A DNA stretch of 64,000 nucleotides from Labyrinthula sp. Ha (lineage: Eukaryota > Sar > Bigyra > Labyrinthulida > Labyrinthulaceae), in contig JAALGZ010000046.1 of the NCBI GenBank assembly GCA_015227615.1, forward strand, positions 62,001-126,000, read 5' to 3'. The position numbers and the translations under genes are program-made. Every line of letters starts with the position of its first letter. Within the stretch, counting starts at the first letter, position 1. This document shows, one piece after another, positions 31,931 to 42,800 of this stretch. The notes beneath the pieces are model-generated. The model was given only the letters and a program-made list of their open reading frames with translations. It was not told the DNA's origin and made no database searches.

Positions 31931-34040
31931 GGAAAACCAGAAATGATTTCCATTAATCCTTCAAGAAGCACCCCACTGATGAGCAAAGGAACATCTGTAG
32001 AATTTGTAGCCACGAGGCTTCTTATAAAAAGACTACTACCTCCACGATTCATCATACTCAAAGCAACTGTGTCCGAACGCAATTGGGATATGAGCAAATA
32101 TTGCAAGAATCTTTTTTCAAAATGACGGACACAGAAAAGCTCGGCAATGCTGTATATGCTAACGATCAAGGAACGAAACTGGAGAGCTATCTTTCTTCTC
32201 AAAAACTTTCTATGATTTCACATCAACTACCGTTGACTCATTATTCTAAAGATAAGATTGTAGATAGGTTCAGAGCTTTCCTACATTATTATAAAGGGCC
32301 TTCAGTACAAAAATTCGAGACAGATTTTGTTAAATATCACAAAATTTTATTTGATGATATTGTTGCCTTATTCAAGAAGCAGGTTGAAGATGGAAGCATT
32401 TTCCTAACTACTGATGGATGATTGTTGAGAGAAGATCTGCTGTTGAATAATGTTTTAACTTTTAAATAGCCTGACCTGGTATCATATAGAAATAGAATAC
32501 CAAGCTGACACTCAAACTAAAAGCTACATACATATATATATATATATATGCAAACAGCAAGCAATGGCCAAGTAGAAACCTGAAGGGATATTGATCGGTG
32601 ACTGTTCACTTTATCGACCAAGATTTAAACATAAGATCAGGATGCTTAGCCATGGAACGGTGCTTAGTATTAAATTTTATTGTTTTGAAAATTTAGGGGA
32701 AATGAGCTGAAAATACAACCGATATATTCCATGGCGTCTTAAAGAGGTTAGGCTTGGATCAGCATGTGTAGATGATAACTACTGATAACGCAGCTGACAC
32801 AATTAAAATGACTGAAAAGCTGAGAAATGTGAATAAAAAATTATTTACTCAAGAGCCCCAGAAAAAAGGGTTTGCTCCAGAGGAAGATGTTCATATACGT
32901 TGTACGGCTCACATTCTAAGCATAATTAAGAAAGACATCCTAAAACTGTTACAAGAATATAATCAACAAGCGAAAGATTTCTTAAGGCTTTTTAAATATA
33001 AAGAAAAGCATATGGAAAAATGAAGAATATTATGTACTTAAGCATTGGACGATATATGCTTTGCAAGCCTGCCTTCTTTGGATCTACCACATCGCTGAAA
33101 CTTAACGTGGAAGATTTTTTTGATCTAGGAAACAAGGAGTCAGTTATCATGGCCATGTCTCCCACACTAAAATAAAATGATTAAGAATCCAAATAGGTGC
33201 AGTTGACTGCAATTATTTTGTTGCATTTTGCGTTCATAGTGAGAGCTTTAGAAGGTTTTTACACCCTGAGCATAATTGTTCAGCTGAGAAAATGGTCATC
33301 ATTCGTACCACAAACCTTGGTTACAAAAAAAAACTGGAGGAAAACCTGTTGGGAGCAATGGAGTGTATAAAAAAGGTTTGTGATATTTCTAAATTAACTG
33401 ATTCTCTAGAGATGAAGTTGCAAAAAGCCGGGAACGAACTGAGAATGACAGAAAGTTTGGGAAAATTTTTATGCTGCATCTTGAGAATGTGTCTAGAGCA
33501 CTTCATCACGCATCTGAAGGCAAAGTTGAAAAGTACCAAGAAGTTGTACAGTATTGTAAGATTATCCTGTTAGCGTAAAAACTGGGTCGTCGAGTGCCTC
33601 TACCTTTGCCCCTGGTGATGAAAACTGTGACATTTTGGTGTCTGTTCTTGTTCAAACTATGAGATTTGCCACTATTTTGAAAAGTTCGAATTAAATTGAA
33701 ATCTAACCTGAAAGAGATGACTTCGAAATGAAAAGAATATTTGAAACAGGTAGTTAACCTGAAGGAAGTGATGAAGATGAAGTCGACAAGTTTTTACGTG
33801 TTTCCATACTGTCACATTTTGTGAATATATTAGAATAGTTAAATGAACATTAAAATATTCCCGAAGCTTTGTCAGGTGGAGCGGAAGATCTTGGCATTCA
33901 ATTGGAGCCCTGTCAGCAACGAGAAAGCTTTCTCTCATGCTAAAGAAGAATTCATAGGGAAGGAGCAGATGACGGACAATATCTTCACGCTCCGAAACGA
34001 TTTGAGGAACTGGAAGAAATTTTCTGAAGCTTAGACAAGA
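31930..34040 (+). mobile_element. hAT-superfamily DNA transposon remnant
   Basis: Broken transposase pieces lie on the + strand. A first block (32,120-32,421) reads like the region after the BED finger of hAT transposases and includes FLTTDG, the usual DxW-type start of the catalytic core in decayed form. A middle block (32,772-33,023) starts ITTDNAADTIKM, matching the hAT TDNAANM motif, and includes RCTAHILSII, matching the CxAHxLN motif. The last block (33,843-34,034) is a C-terminal dimerisation domain (SPVSNEKAFSHAKE). Stops and frame changes separate the blocks, so it is dead. Terminal inverted repeats and a target duplication were not located. Confidence 0.7.
32529..32550. repeat. (AT)n simple repeat
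   Basis: A short AT dinucleotide run inside the hAT remnant. Similar runs lie near 23,455-23,470 and 45,984-46,000. No function is inferred. Confidence 0.8.
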
Positions 34041-35474
34041 TTTAACAATCTAAATTCCATTACTATTAAAAGTGGTATATATCTGATCTTGGTTTCAACT
34101 TCTTAACTTTAACATTCGGCCTAGGAACTATCTCAAGTTAAAGAATGAACAAAAAAATACCTTCCAGGATTATGATATGTGTCATAAATAGCAAAGCACT
34201 TTAAATATCCTTTTCCAAAAGCTTTATATTTTCATTTATCAACAAGTTGTTCTTCAAAGTTTAAATCGTTCATGTTTAAAAAATTCTAATCTACAAAATT
34301 CTATAAGACTAACGATAAGCTAAGATTCCAAAGCGTACTTAATACTTAGCTAACGCTAGAGTCAAAAATTGTGATTTTAGTTACCCATAGCTTTAGTATT
34401 CCTGGTTTATCAGTAGGTAAAGTTCCAAAGCTAAAGATAATGATGCTTAAGTATATCTATAGAGTTAGGATTAGATAGCGTTCTACCATTTTAGCTTTAG
34501 GAATAGGATAACCTCATGTGGTCGATGATTTATTTGGGTCACTTAGAAAAAGATTATCTGTAAATTACTATAAGATCACCTGAAAATATTTTGATGCCAT
34601 GCTTAAAATGAACAATAACATATTATAACTTTAAAAAGTGTAACGTCTTTAGGAATCAATCTACTCTGTAAATTCCTCTAAAAAGAGATAGATTCATGAA
34701 ATAATTGAATATTTAATGTTGGCCATTATCATAAAAACTCTATAGTTGACAAGTATAGCTAAATATTGATATTAGAATAGTAGCTACTATTATTTTAGAT
34801 ATTATATTCTATGATAATGCCATGAATACTGCATACTCCAAGATCTTATATACCAAGAAGTTGAATATTTTCCCACAATATTTAATAATGGTATATAATC
34901 AGTACTTGATCTAGCGATAGTAGTTCTAAGATGTAAATCTATTATCATCCTCAAGAAATACAGTTCATGGCTATTGAAAATGTACCCTTAATAATAAATC
35001 TAGGTTACTTGAAAAAAATGTTTACCTTTGTTCTTTTTATATACTTTAGCGTTGGACAGCAATGAGTTAATATGGCAATCTGCTTATAATAGTAATTAAA
35101 TCAATCTCCAATTCCTAAGCCCAACATATGCTTAGATTTTCCTTCAAGCATACAGTTGAACTAGAACAGTAAGAAATCAAATGATTTATTGATCTCTTTG
35201 CTGAAGTAGAGAGTAGCTGAATAATAATCTACATCACATCATCAAACTTTAACAATGCATTTCTTAGTATTGATGAAACTAAATCGTTTTCCAAGAGATG
35301 ATTCTTAGGCTAAAGCACAAATCATAAATCATTTTCTCGACTACTAAAAACAAAAAAAGCTGCCAATGTGATTGAACTAAAACTATATTAAACAGGTATC
35401 TAATTTTTAAGTAATAATTGTCTTAAGACTGTACTCCAGAAAATAATATCTACTTCTTGATAAACAAACTTCTA
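34041..35474. other. AT-rich intergenic region, nothing recognised
   Basis: No open frame of useful length and no repeat partner noticed within the window. It lies between the hAT remnant and the 3' end of the WDR90-like gene, so its last few hundred bases may include the 3' UTR of that gene. Confidence 0.4.
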
Positions 35475-38300
35475 TTAAAAACTTGTCACAAAAAAAGAAC
35501 CCTCACATACTAGCAACAGTAGATCATTCATGCAAACTAACTTTTTAATACTGGTTAAGTTTGTTCTACGCTTTTTAATTATCTTCATTTCATTATAATC
35601 AACACTTACCAAGTTTTGTTCTGAGGAATCTACCAATAGAACTAACAAGTAATTAGAGACCTTACTGGAAATCACCAAGCGTTGTATATTGCTGCCAATA
35701 AAATTAATCTTTCTGCGAACTAAAGAAATCCTTTTATATTTTCCATTTACAACTATAAAGTTTAAGTAAAACATCTCAACGAAACTACATGCAGCAATAA
35801 AGAGATTTATTTCATCTATTTTTTTCTGTTCACATATATAATCAATAATTGTATCAGAAGATTGGATTAAATCTACTTGAATCATTTGAGACACTAAAAA
35901 TAATAAAACATTGTTTTCGCTGCTTTTAAATAACATGAAATTCTTCTGGATGAGAATACTTGGAATAAAAGAATAAGCCATATCAACTTTAAACCTCTGA
36001 CATGGATACACCGTAGAATCAACAAGACATATATTAATAATTCCAGTTTTACTTAAACACAACAAAAGAGAATTCTCTTCTGAATATTCAATTTGTAGAA
36101 ATGGTTCCTCAAAAAGTTGATATGAACTATCTAATGATATTCCAGAACTTTGACAACTAACTTCTGAGTTATTCCATTTTGTTTTGTAACATACTAAACG
36201 TCCTGATTTATATCCAATACAACAAAACCCAAACTCATAATAATTTATATTCTCAGTTGTATATTTTCTAGAAATATAGATAGCACAAACTGGTTGAGAG
36301 TTTTCATCTTGAAGTCCTATTGTAATATTAACAAATATGAATACGGTGAAAATTAAAGCAGGAAAGCATATTTTCAGTATAGAGAAAGAATGATATCGTT
36401 TTATTAGAAACAACAAGCATATTAGGTTCTAACTTGGTATTCATATCTAAGATTCTAATAATAGCTGGAGGTTCAATAGAGTTTTTAGGAACCAATATAT
36501 GCTTTTTAAGAGTATGCAGATTAAGTGAACTGACATCTTCCCTTACTAAGAATAATAAGAAATATATCTTTACTTAATATCATATTTTCATCATTTGCTG
36601 AAAAGTCAACTTGTTGCATTTTTTTGAAACCTTCTAATTGTTTAATTGGGGCCCAAAACGTATTCAAATTATCCAGATTTAAAGCAAAGAGCATAATTTT
36701 ATTATCTGTGAAAAAACTTAGAATATTCTTTCTGCTTGCACATACTTTTGTAATAGTTTCAGCATAAACATTTATTTGACTAACTTTTTGTAACGATGGC
36801 CAAATATCTAAAATATATCTCAAAGATAAAAAATACGGATAAAACACTTTCCAGACTCTAGTAAATAAATTACGAAGTCTTTTATTGTCAAGTTCTTATC
36901 TTCATCAAAACATACTCCACGCTTGAAAAAATCAACAAAGACAATTTTACTAAGTTTAACTTGTTTCTCAACACTCCTCAAAACATTTCCTTTCATATAA
37001 AGTTTTAAAAGGGAACCAGAGGAGAATCCCACAAAACAATCGTCCAGAAACAATGAAAATCTAATTGATTCAGCCAATGCAGAAACCCTTAATCTTTTCT
37101 TGGAAATTAGTTTCAACTTTTTTTCTTTAGGATCAGATTTATAAACTTCAGAAACATCAAAAAGAAAAAAACAAGTTTCCTTAGTAAAATCTTTTCCAAG
37201 GACCATTAATCTATTAAAATCAGGTGAAAACTTAATTTTGGTCGTTTTTACCTCTAAATCCAACTTTAGTTGACAAATCTTCTGCAGCCCAGCTTCCTTC
37301 AAAACCAAAATTTCATTTTCGTTTACTAATAAACATATTAGATTATCAACATGTAAAGATTTAGTTACCTGCAACTCTATAGATGCATAATTTGGCAAGA
37401 ATTTCGCAGAAACATCTAAATCAGTGACAAAATGAGCTTCAAGTGGTTTCACTTTAACAATTTGACCAGAAAGACTCTGAATTACTAAGTTTGCTTCAAC
37501 TGTGTATATTATAAATTGTCCACAAGAAGAAAACTTTGGAATTGTTCTAACTTTTTGACAAAGAGCAAAGGCACCAAATAAATGTAACATCTTATTTCTT
37601 GTTTTTGTTTTCTTTTTATATTTTACTAGAGGATAAGTCTTTTTATTTTTTGATATTTTAGGTTCTAGGATTGGCTCTTTAATATTTGGAATTGAAAGAA
37701 AGGAATATTTTTGAAACCAGTCTTTATTATCTTTTGCTGAAAAGTTAAATTTAGAAGGAAATGAAGCTGGATTAATTGCTTCTTTAGAGATAAATGCCGT
37801 TCTTAAAGACATATTTGCACAGAAACGAAGTTTTAGCAGAATAGTTTCACATGGACAAGCTAAAAATGAGTGCAAATCAACTCTAACTAAACTCCATTTT
37901 TGTATCTTTTCTGAAAGTAAAGGAACTTTAAATGTTTTCCCTGGTTTAATTTTTTGGTAGGTTTTAAACAGGTTTGAAAAAAATATTTTATACTTATATT
38001 CTTTTGCTTCAAAAGATATAGAAATTGAGAAACCTCTTTTTCCGTTTGCTTTCACTAATTTTAAAATTAACTAAAAGTTGTACTTTGAAAATAAAGAAAA
38101 CGTCCTCTTATTCTTTTCGCTTTCAAATCAATTTCAAGGAAATTTTTGGATGGAACACGACCGTGAAGATTCAGAACACTCTTATATATATCCCTATCCA
38201 TATTAACTTTCACATTTCCTTCTATTTTCACATATTTAGGTAGATTTGGCTTCTCTATTACTGTAGGACCAAAATTACTTTCTTTAAATAAATCTTTCAT
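35475..38300 (-). CDS. WDR90/POC16-like protein: CFA20 domain plus WD40 propellers
   Basis: Five exons joined by four 28-29-nt introns: 38,300-38,084, 38,054-36,837, 36,807-36,574, 36,545-36,345, 36,316-35,475. They give 903 aa with all phases consistent. Residues about 1-190 match the CFA20 (DUF667) N-terminus of WDR90/POC16: LHGRVPSKNFLEIDLKA, RGRFLYFQ and FFSNLFKTYQ correspond to its RGSVS, GRYLYV and SFSNLFKEF blocks. The rest has degenerate WD40-type repeats (for example GKCFIHIWPSL). In animals and algae WDR90/POC16 sits on the inner centriole wall and binds microtubules, so a centriolar or axonemal role is expected. Human WDR90 is about twice as long, so this protein has fewer propellers or lost its C-terminus. 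ATG 38,300 is chosen; an upstream in-frame TTG is ignored. The gene starts only 15 bp after PCC1 on the same strand. Confidence 0.72.
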
Positions 38301-38315
38301 TTCCCTTTTCAACGG

Positions 38316-38629
38316 TTAGTTTCTAAAGGCACGAATTGTGTCAACGGCTACTTTTGCAAAGTCAAAGATACTAGTCGTTGATGCCCGGACAGATTTTAGA
38401 TCGACTCCATTTATACTACGACATAACGGTATAACATAAAAATAACGTTATAATAAGGATATTTCCAACAACTGAAAATTGTTTGCTTGTTCGCTCAGGT
38501 CGTAAATCTGGATCAACTTCTGAAAGAATAATTATATTGTAATGATATACCAAGAGCTTGTTTAACTTGATTTGCCAAGTTTTCATCTGGAAAACTTAAC
38601 TTTACTTCACTTTGATATTCTTTGTCCAT
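38316..38629 (-). CDS. PCC1: KEOPS complex subunit Pcc1/LAGE3 homologue
   Basis: Three exons (38,629-38,551, 38,519-38,447, 38,415-38,316) with two 31-nt introns give 83 aa, close to the 88 aa of yeast Pcc1. The protein has the Pcc1 layout: a first strand and helix (EVKLSFPDENLANQVKQAL), a VDPDLRPER segment matching the family's DPEL.P turn, hydrophobic strands (FSVVGNILIITING), then a second long helix (SIFDFAKVAVDTIRAF). Pcc1 dimerises the KEOPS/EKC complex, which makes threonylcarbamoyl-adenosine at tRNA position 37. The gene is too fragmented by introns for simple ORF calling. Divergent from the RPA14-like gene; directly upstream of the WDR90-like gene. Confidence 0.8.
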
Positions 38630-38705
38630 TAAAATATTTTGGGTAATTAAATGTAAATTGAAGTGGCTAAAAAAGACAGTCTTCAAAAAAAACGTTTTCT
38701 TTAAT
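38630..38705. promoter_or_regulatory. 76-bp bidirectional intergenic region
   Basis: This is all the DNA between the start codons of PCC1 (-) and the RPA14-like gene (+). Both core promoters and 5' UTRs must fit here or overlap the coding regions. It is AT-rich, with no motif I can name. Confidence 0.5.
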
Positions 38706-39085
38706 ATGGACAAGCATACAGTGAAAATTAAACCGATGAAGATGATAAGATACCTTAATGAAGTTCAACAAAACATTGGAGAAAGGATACGAGTTTTATC
38801 AACGTTCATTTATCAGGCGTTTTAAAGTTTTTCAGTTTAGAACAAGATAAAAATGGGGTTTTTATTGAGGATTTTTCATCTAAAGTGTATCTTAACCTTT
38901 CAGAACATGGAACCGTTGAGCACTTCATAAATAAGCAGTGTTTCATAATTGGTGATATTTTGGGTAATTCGCAAATTATGCTTCAAGTTTTGGAAGAAGC
39001 AGATTATTTGGAAAAAAGTATATATGAACAGAGTTTAATTGTATTTCAAAATACGTTCCAAAATATTATTCACAAGCATACCTAA
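38706..39085 (+). CDS. Small OB-fold protein, RPA14 (RPA3)-like
   Basis: Two exons (38,706-38,803 and 38,836-39,085) around a 32-nt intron give 115 aa, against 121 aa for human RPA3. The order of elements fits RPA14: an N-terminal helix (MIRYLNEVQQNIG), an OB-fold first strand (ERIRVLSTLEQDKNGVFIED), a second hairpin (SSKVYLNLSEHG), a strand CFIIGDILGN resembling VEVVGRVT, then a C-terminal helix (YLEKSIYEQSLIVFQNTF) resembling the LYNEAVKIIHDFPQF trimerisation helix. RPA binds single-stranded DNA in replication and repair. TEN1, another small OB protein of the CST complex, is the main alternative. A 17-nt intron (38,819-38,835) would also keep the frame but is shorter than any intron seen nearby. 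Confidence 0.5.
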
Positions 39086-39130
39086 CTCGATTCGACTATA
39101 AACAACTCACTAACTTAAACTAGATCTTTC

Positions 39131-39886
39131 TCAAATGTTCATTTCACTAAACGATCCCCTCCAATTAACCTTTTCTGCATCAAAACTGCTTGATCCGTTG
39201 CTCTTAACCTTCACCAGCCTCCTTTCATCTTCCGGAAGTACATCTTCAAAATATACACTTTTTATCTTTGATTGAGAATCCTTTTTAAATAAAGAGGTGA
39301 ACTTGGCACTGCTAAAAATACTTCCTCGCATTCCTTTCTTTGACTGCCTCATGACAGTTTTTATATTTGCTTTTCTATTTATTTGATTTCTTTCTATTGA
39401 CCGTAAATGACTTTTAAACTTTTCTAAGAAGTTATCTTCTATCAAATCTAATATCATTTGTTTAACTTCATCAAAACTATCTGGACGAAAAACATTTAAC
39501 TCAAGTATTTTTTGTCGTACAGCATACGATATATTTATTGTATAATCTTGGTCTGTCTCAATAAAGTGCTCAACAATTTTCTTTCCTTCTATTTGTCGTA
39601 ACTCAAAATTACTTATTTGTTCAAATTTTTTAACTTTCTTATAAAATAGATAGTTTTCCACAGCTAAACAGTCTTGAAGGAATAAATGAAACTCCCAATC
39701 AAAAGCTTTGTTGTCAACAACATCCAAAATATTATTAACCTCCTCAACTTTGGGAAACTCTTCAATTGGCACGTCGGACAAGGGGTACATACAATCACAT
39801 TCCGAAGTTCCTGCATGATAATGCTCCTCTCTTACAACTCTATGTAAGCTAGAACTACTCATACGATCAAAACTTGCTGATTTCAT
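39131..39886 (-). CDS. RGS-domain protein (regulator of G-protein signalling)
   Basis: Intronless, 251 aa, ATG 39,886, stop TGA. Residues about 62-170 form an RGS box: FHLFLQDCLAVENYLFYKKV matches the family's FLxxEFSEEN-FW start, then VEHFIETDQDYTINISYAVR (the IN-I-D region), then FDEVKQMILDLIEDNFLEKF (FxxAQxxIxxLMexDsYPRF). RGS domains speed GTP hydrolysis by heterotrimeric G-alpha subunits at the membrane. The N-terminus is short and has no transmembrane segment. The C-terminal 80 residues are basic and Ser-rich, possibly for membrane or scaffold binding. It converges with the RPA14-like gene, leaving 45 bp between stops. Confidence 0.85.
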   Translation of the reverse strand: MKSASFDRMSSSSLHRVVREEHYHAGTSECDCMYPLSDVPIEEFPKVEEVNNILDVVDNKAFDWEFHLFLQDCLAVENYLFYKKVKKFEQISNFELRQIEGKKIVEHFIETDQDYTINISYAVRQKILELNVFRPDSFDEVKQMILDLIEDNFLEKFKSHLRSIERNQINRKANIKTVMRQSKKGMRGSIFSSAKFTSLFKKDSQSKIKSVYFEDVLPEDERRLVKVKSNGSSSFDAEKVNWRGSFSEMNI

Positions 39887-42800
39887 TTTCTTGTGTTATT
39901 AATTGACTTTGTATTTAACGAATAAGAAAATAGAAAAATATGGAAAACCTCCTATATCCGTTTAACTTTGGGCTGTAGATTTTGCCTGTATTGCGTAAAT
40001 TATGAATATTAGGAGTTACAAGCTAAGTAGCTAGTTAATTACCCCCTTTGTCTGTTTTATTTAGTCGAGACAGGACAAGAATACAAATTTGTCTTATTGT
40101 TTAAATATATCCCGGCTAAATTGTAGAAATTGTACATGGTTTTCACGTTTTGTGTGAAGAAGATCCCTACCGGGAATATCCCGAATTTTTCGGGAGTACA
40201 ATGTGGCAATACAGAACAAATTGTCTTTATGTAAGTTCCTACTTCTTATGAAGTCTTTCAGGGTGACGAGGGTGATAATATGAAACTACCGTATTGAAAC
40301 AAACGTTAGGTAACAGTAGAAATAATTTGTTTTTCTTGTTATGTATAGAAACTTTTTCTCGTTTTTTTTATACATTCTGTTCTTTCAAAGGAAGACAAAA
40401 TAACCAGAAGAATATATATATACGAGAAGAAGTATTTTATATTGTTTTTATCTATATACACCTCAAGGCTGATAGAATCTTTGTTTTAATTATATTACCA
40501 ATATTATCCGCATGACCTAGCGCCAGCACAAGGTTATAGTTTGTGACCTAGAGATAAAGGTTTCGCTCGTTGTAATTGTTCATGATTTGCACCATAGTGT
40601 GATAAATAAACTCCTCTTTCTTAATTTCGTAGCATCTTTGTTCCTCAATGTCATTTGTTATTCTTCACTCCAGTAGAGTGGCCGTCTACGCTATTTTACC
40701 AAGGTTGATTACTATGAGAAAAAGTAACATAAAAACTTGAGATGACATAGTCTCATACCACAAAGCTCTCAACTCAAAAAGGGACTATGGATTACTTGTG
40801 TAACAAGTATCATTAAGAAATATGTACAGAAACATGAACTTACGATCGTTATATCTTAAACTGGGCCCTTAGAGAGGTTTTAAGGGAAAAAAGTACTATG
40901 GTTGTATGAACCTGTATAAATACCATAATTTAGTATCCAAATAAGATCATTAACATAATCTGTTGTATATCTTGAAATCATATATGTTCTCATTTGTGAA
41001 ATAATTTAAAGACTCTGATTCATAATATAAATAGAAATTTCCGGTATATTCCATTGAATATTATTCAATAAACATATTTATATTTTAACTGGGTCTGTTG
41101 TTCGATGTAATACGAGTGAACTTTCGATATATCAGTGAATGTACAGTATTATGGTCTAAGAAAGACAGTGTTGGGAAATATTGTCAAAGTCCGGGTTCTC
41201 AACAAAAAAGACAAACAAAACAATAATATCTCATATCTATTTGTGTATTCTCGACCTCGTGTCATATATGAAACTATCCGTCCCGAACTCTTGTCCTGCC
41301 TAACACATCTTCTTTCGAAGATTCCAAATTTTTAGCAGAACAAAAAGAAGAAAAAACTTTCATGATACTTTTTTTGAGTACACTTGATGGATTTTCATGC
41401 TCTTATTGTTTAAAGATGTTGACACGAAAAGTTTGCTTGTGGCCATTGATTGGAGAATACTGAAAAGCTTTCATGTTCTCAAGAATGTAAGAAAGTTTAT
41501 AGCAACAGAAGTAGGGCCTTTTCTCTGTATTACGACGCAAAATTCTCTGAACACATTTTGTACTATTTCAACAGTTCTTCGCACAAATTTCAGGACCTAA
41601 ATTTATAACACGACAGGCTTAGAGGTAATTATCAAAAGTGTCACTGGTCTTAGCTTAACATTGAACATTAAGCTTCTTATCCAAGAACCCTTCAGCCAAT
41701 GTAACTTATCTGTCCCCTTGCTCTTACTTCATTATACTAAGTTGAAAGAATTTTCGCACCTGCTGTTGCTGTGAGCGAACGAAGAGACGTTCATCAAGTG
41801 ACCTGTAGAACATCAATACTTAGTCCTTACTATCAACTTTTCTCTGTCATTTATGCTGAAGTAAACTTGTTTGAAAAGAATCCAGTACTATTTTACTTGC
41901 TCCATTAATAGGGTTATAACAATCTCTATTCTTTTATCTGTGCAAAACAGTATCAAGAATATAATATTTAAGAGATCTGTTATCATGTGGTAGTTTGCAA
42001 GCAGCTATAATAGAATTGGATAGGTTTAAGATCCTCGTTTCTCGAATTCAGAAAAAATCCCGTTCAACCCGTTTCGTTCTTTTGTCTGCTTGTTCGGACG
42101 GCTTGATGAGACATCTCAACGTACTCTACTCTTTGGACCTGGTTAATTGTATTATCTGTATGATGTGGTCGCTAGTAACTGGAATTCCCTACGTATCGAA
42201 CATTTATCCTCCGACCACTTCAGATTACTTTCAGGCATGGAACAGTAAACAGGCTAAGAAGCAACTTCCACAGAGTACACTATCACGCTCTATGGATGAC
42301 TTTGTATCATACTTGAATATTATAGAAACTAGATAAGAAAGTTTTCAGTGGTGGGTAGCCTGTAGATGTAGTGATGACCTGATTGTGAAAAAACATAGTT
42401 CCCTGAGTCAATTTTTATACGAAAAAGTTTAGTTTTATTTTTTTCTTACAGGTTTGTATTTCTGCAATCATCTTTGTTTATTATTAAGAATCACTCTTGT
42501 ACAGTTTGCCATGGGATTCGTCTATCTTCCATATCTGTGCAAATGAACTTTGTGCATTGTTTTTGCTCTGCAAGGATACATAGATTTTTGGTCGTGACAC
42601 CACCATAACAACTCTATGAATGCATTCTTAACACCTTGGGGAAGCACTCCGAAGGATAATTAGAATTTTGTGTATTTTTTGCTAATACTGTTATTAAGAT
42701 ATTAAAATAAAAGTACTGTCTTTCCGAGATTACCTTTTAACACCTCGACATTTATTTTGATAATGCGAATATGTGAAGAAAATTGCGTAGGACCATTGGT

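Noticed and set aside
38067-38312. Start of the WDR90-like gene at 38,312
   Set aside because: The codon there is TTG, just after the PCC1 stop in the same frame. The first ATG, at 38,300, fits the usual length before the CFA20 core.
38819-38835. 17-nt intron in the RPA14-like gene
   Set aside because: It keeps frame, but it is far shorter than all other introns here. The 32-nt choice gives a better match to RPA14 around the first OB hairpin.
41995-42336. 113-aa ORF as a gene
   Set aside because: It starts with TTG, no domain is recognised, and the surrounding sequence looks eroded. Left as possible remnant only.
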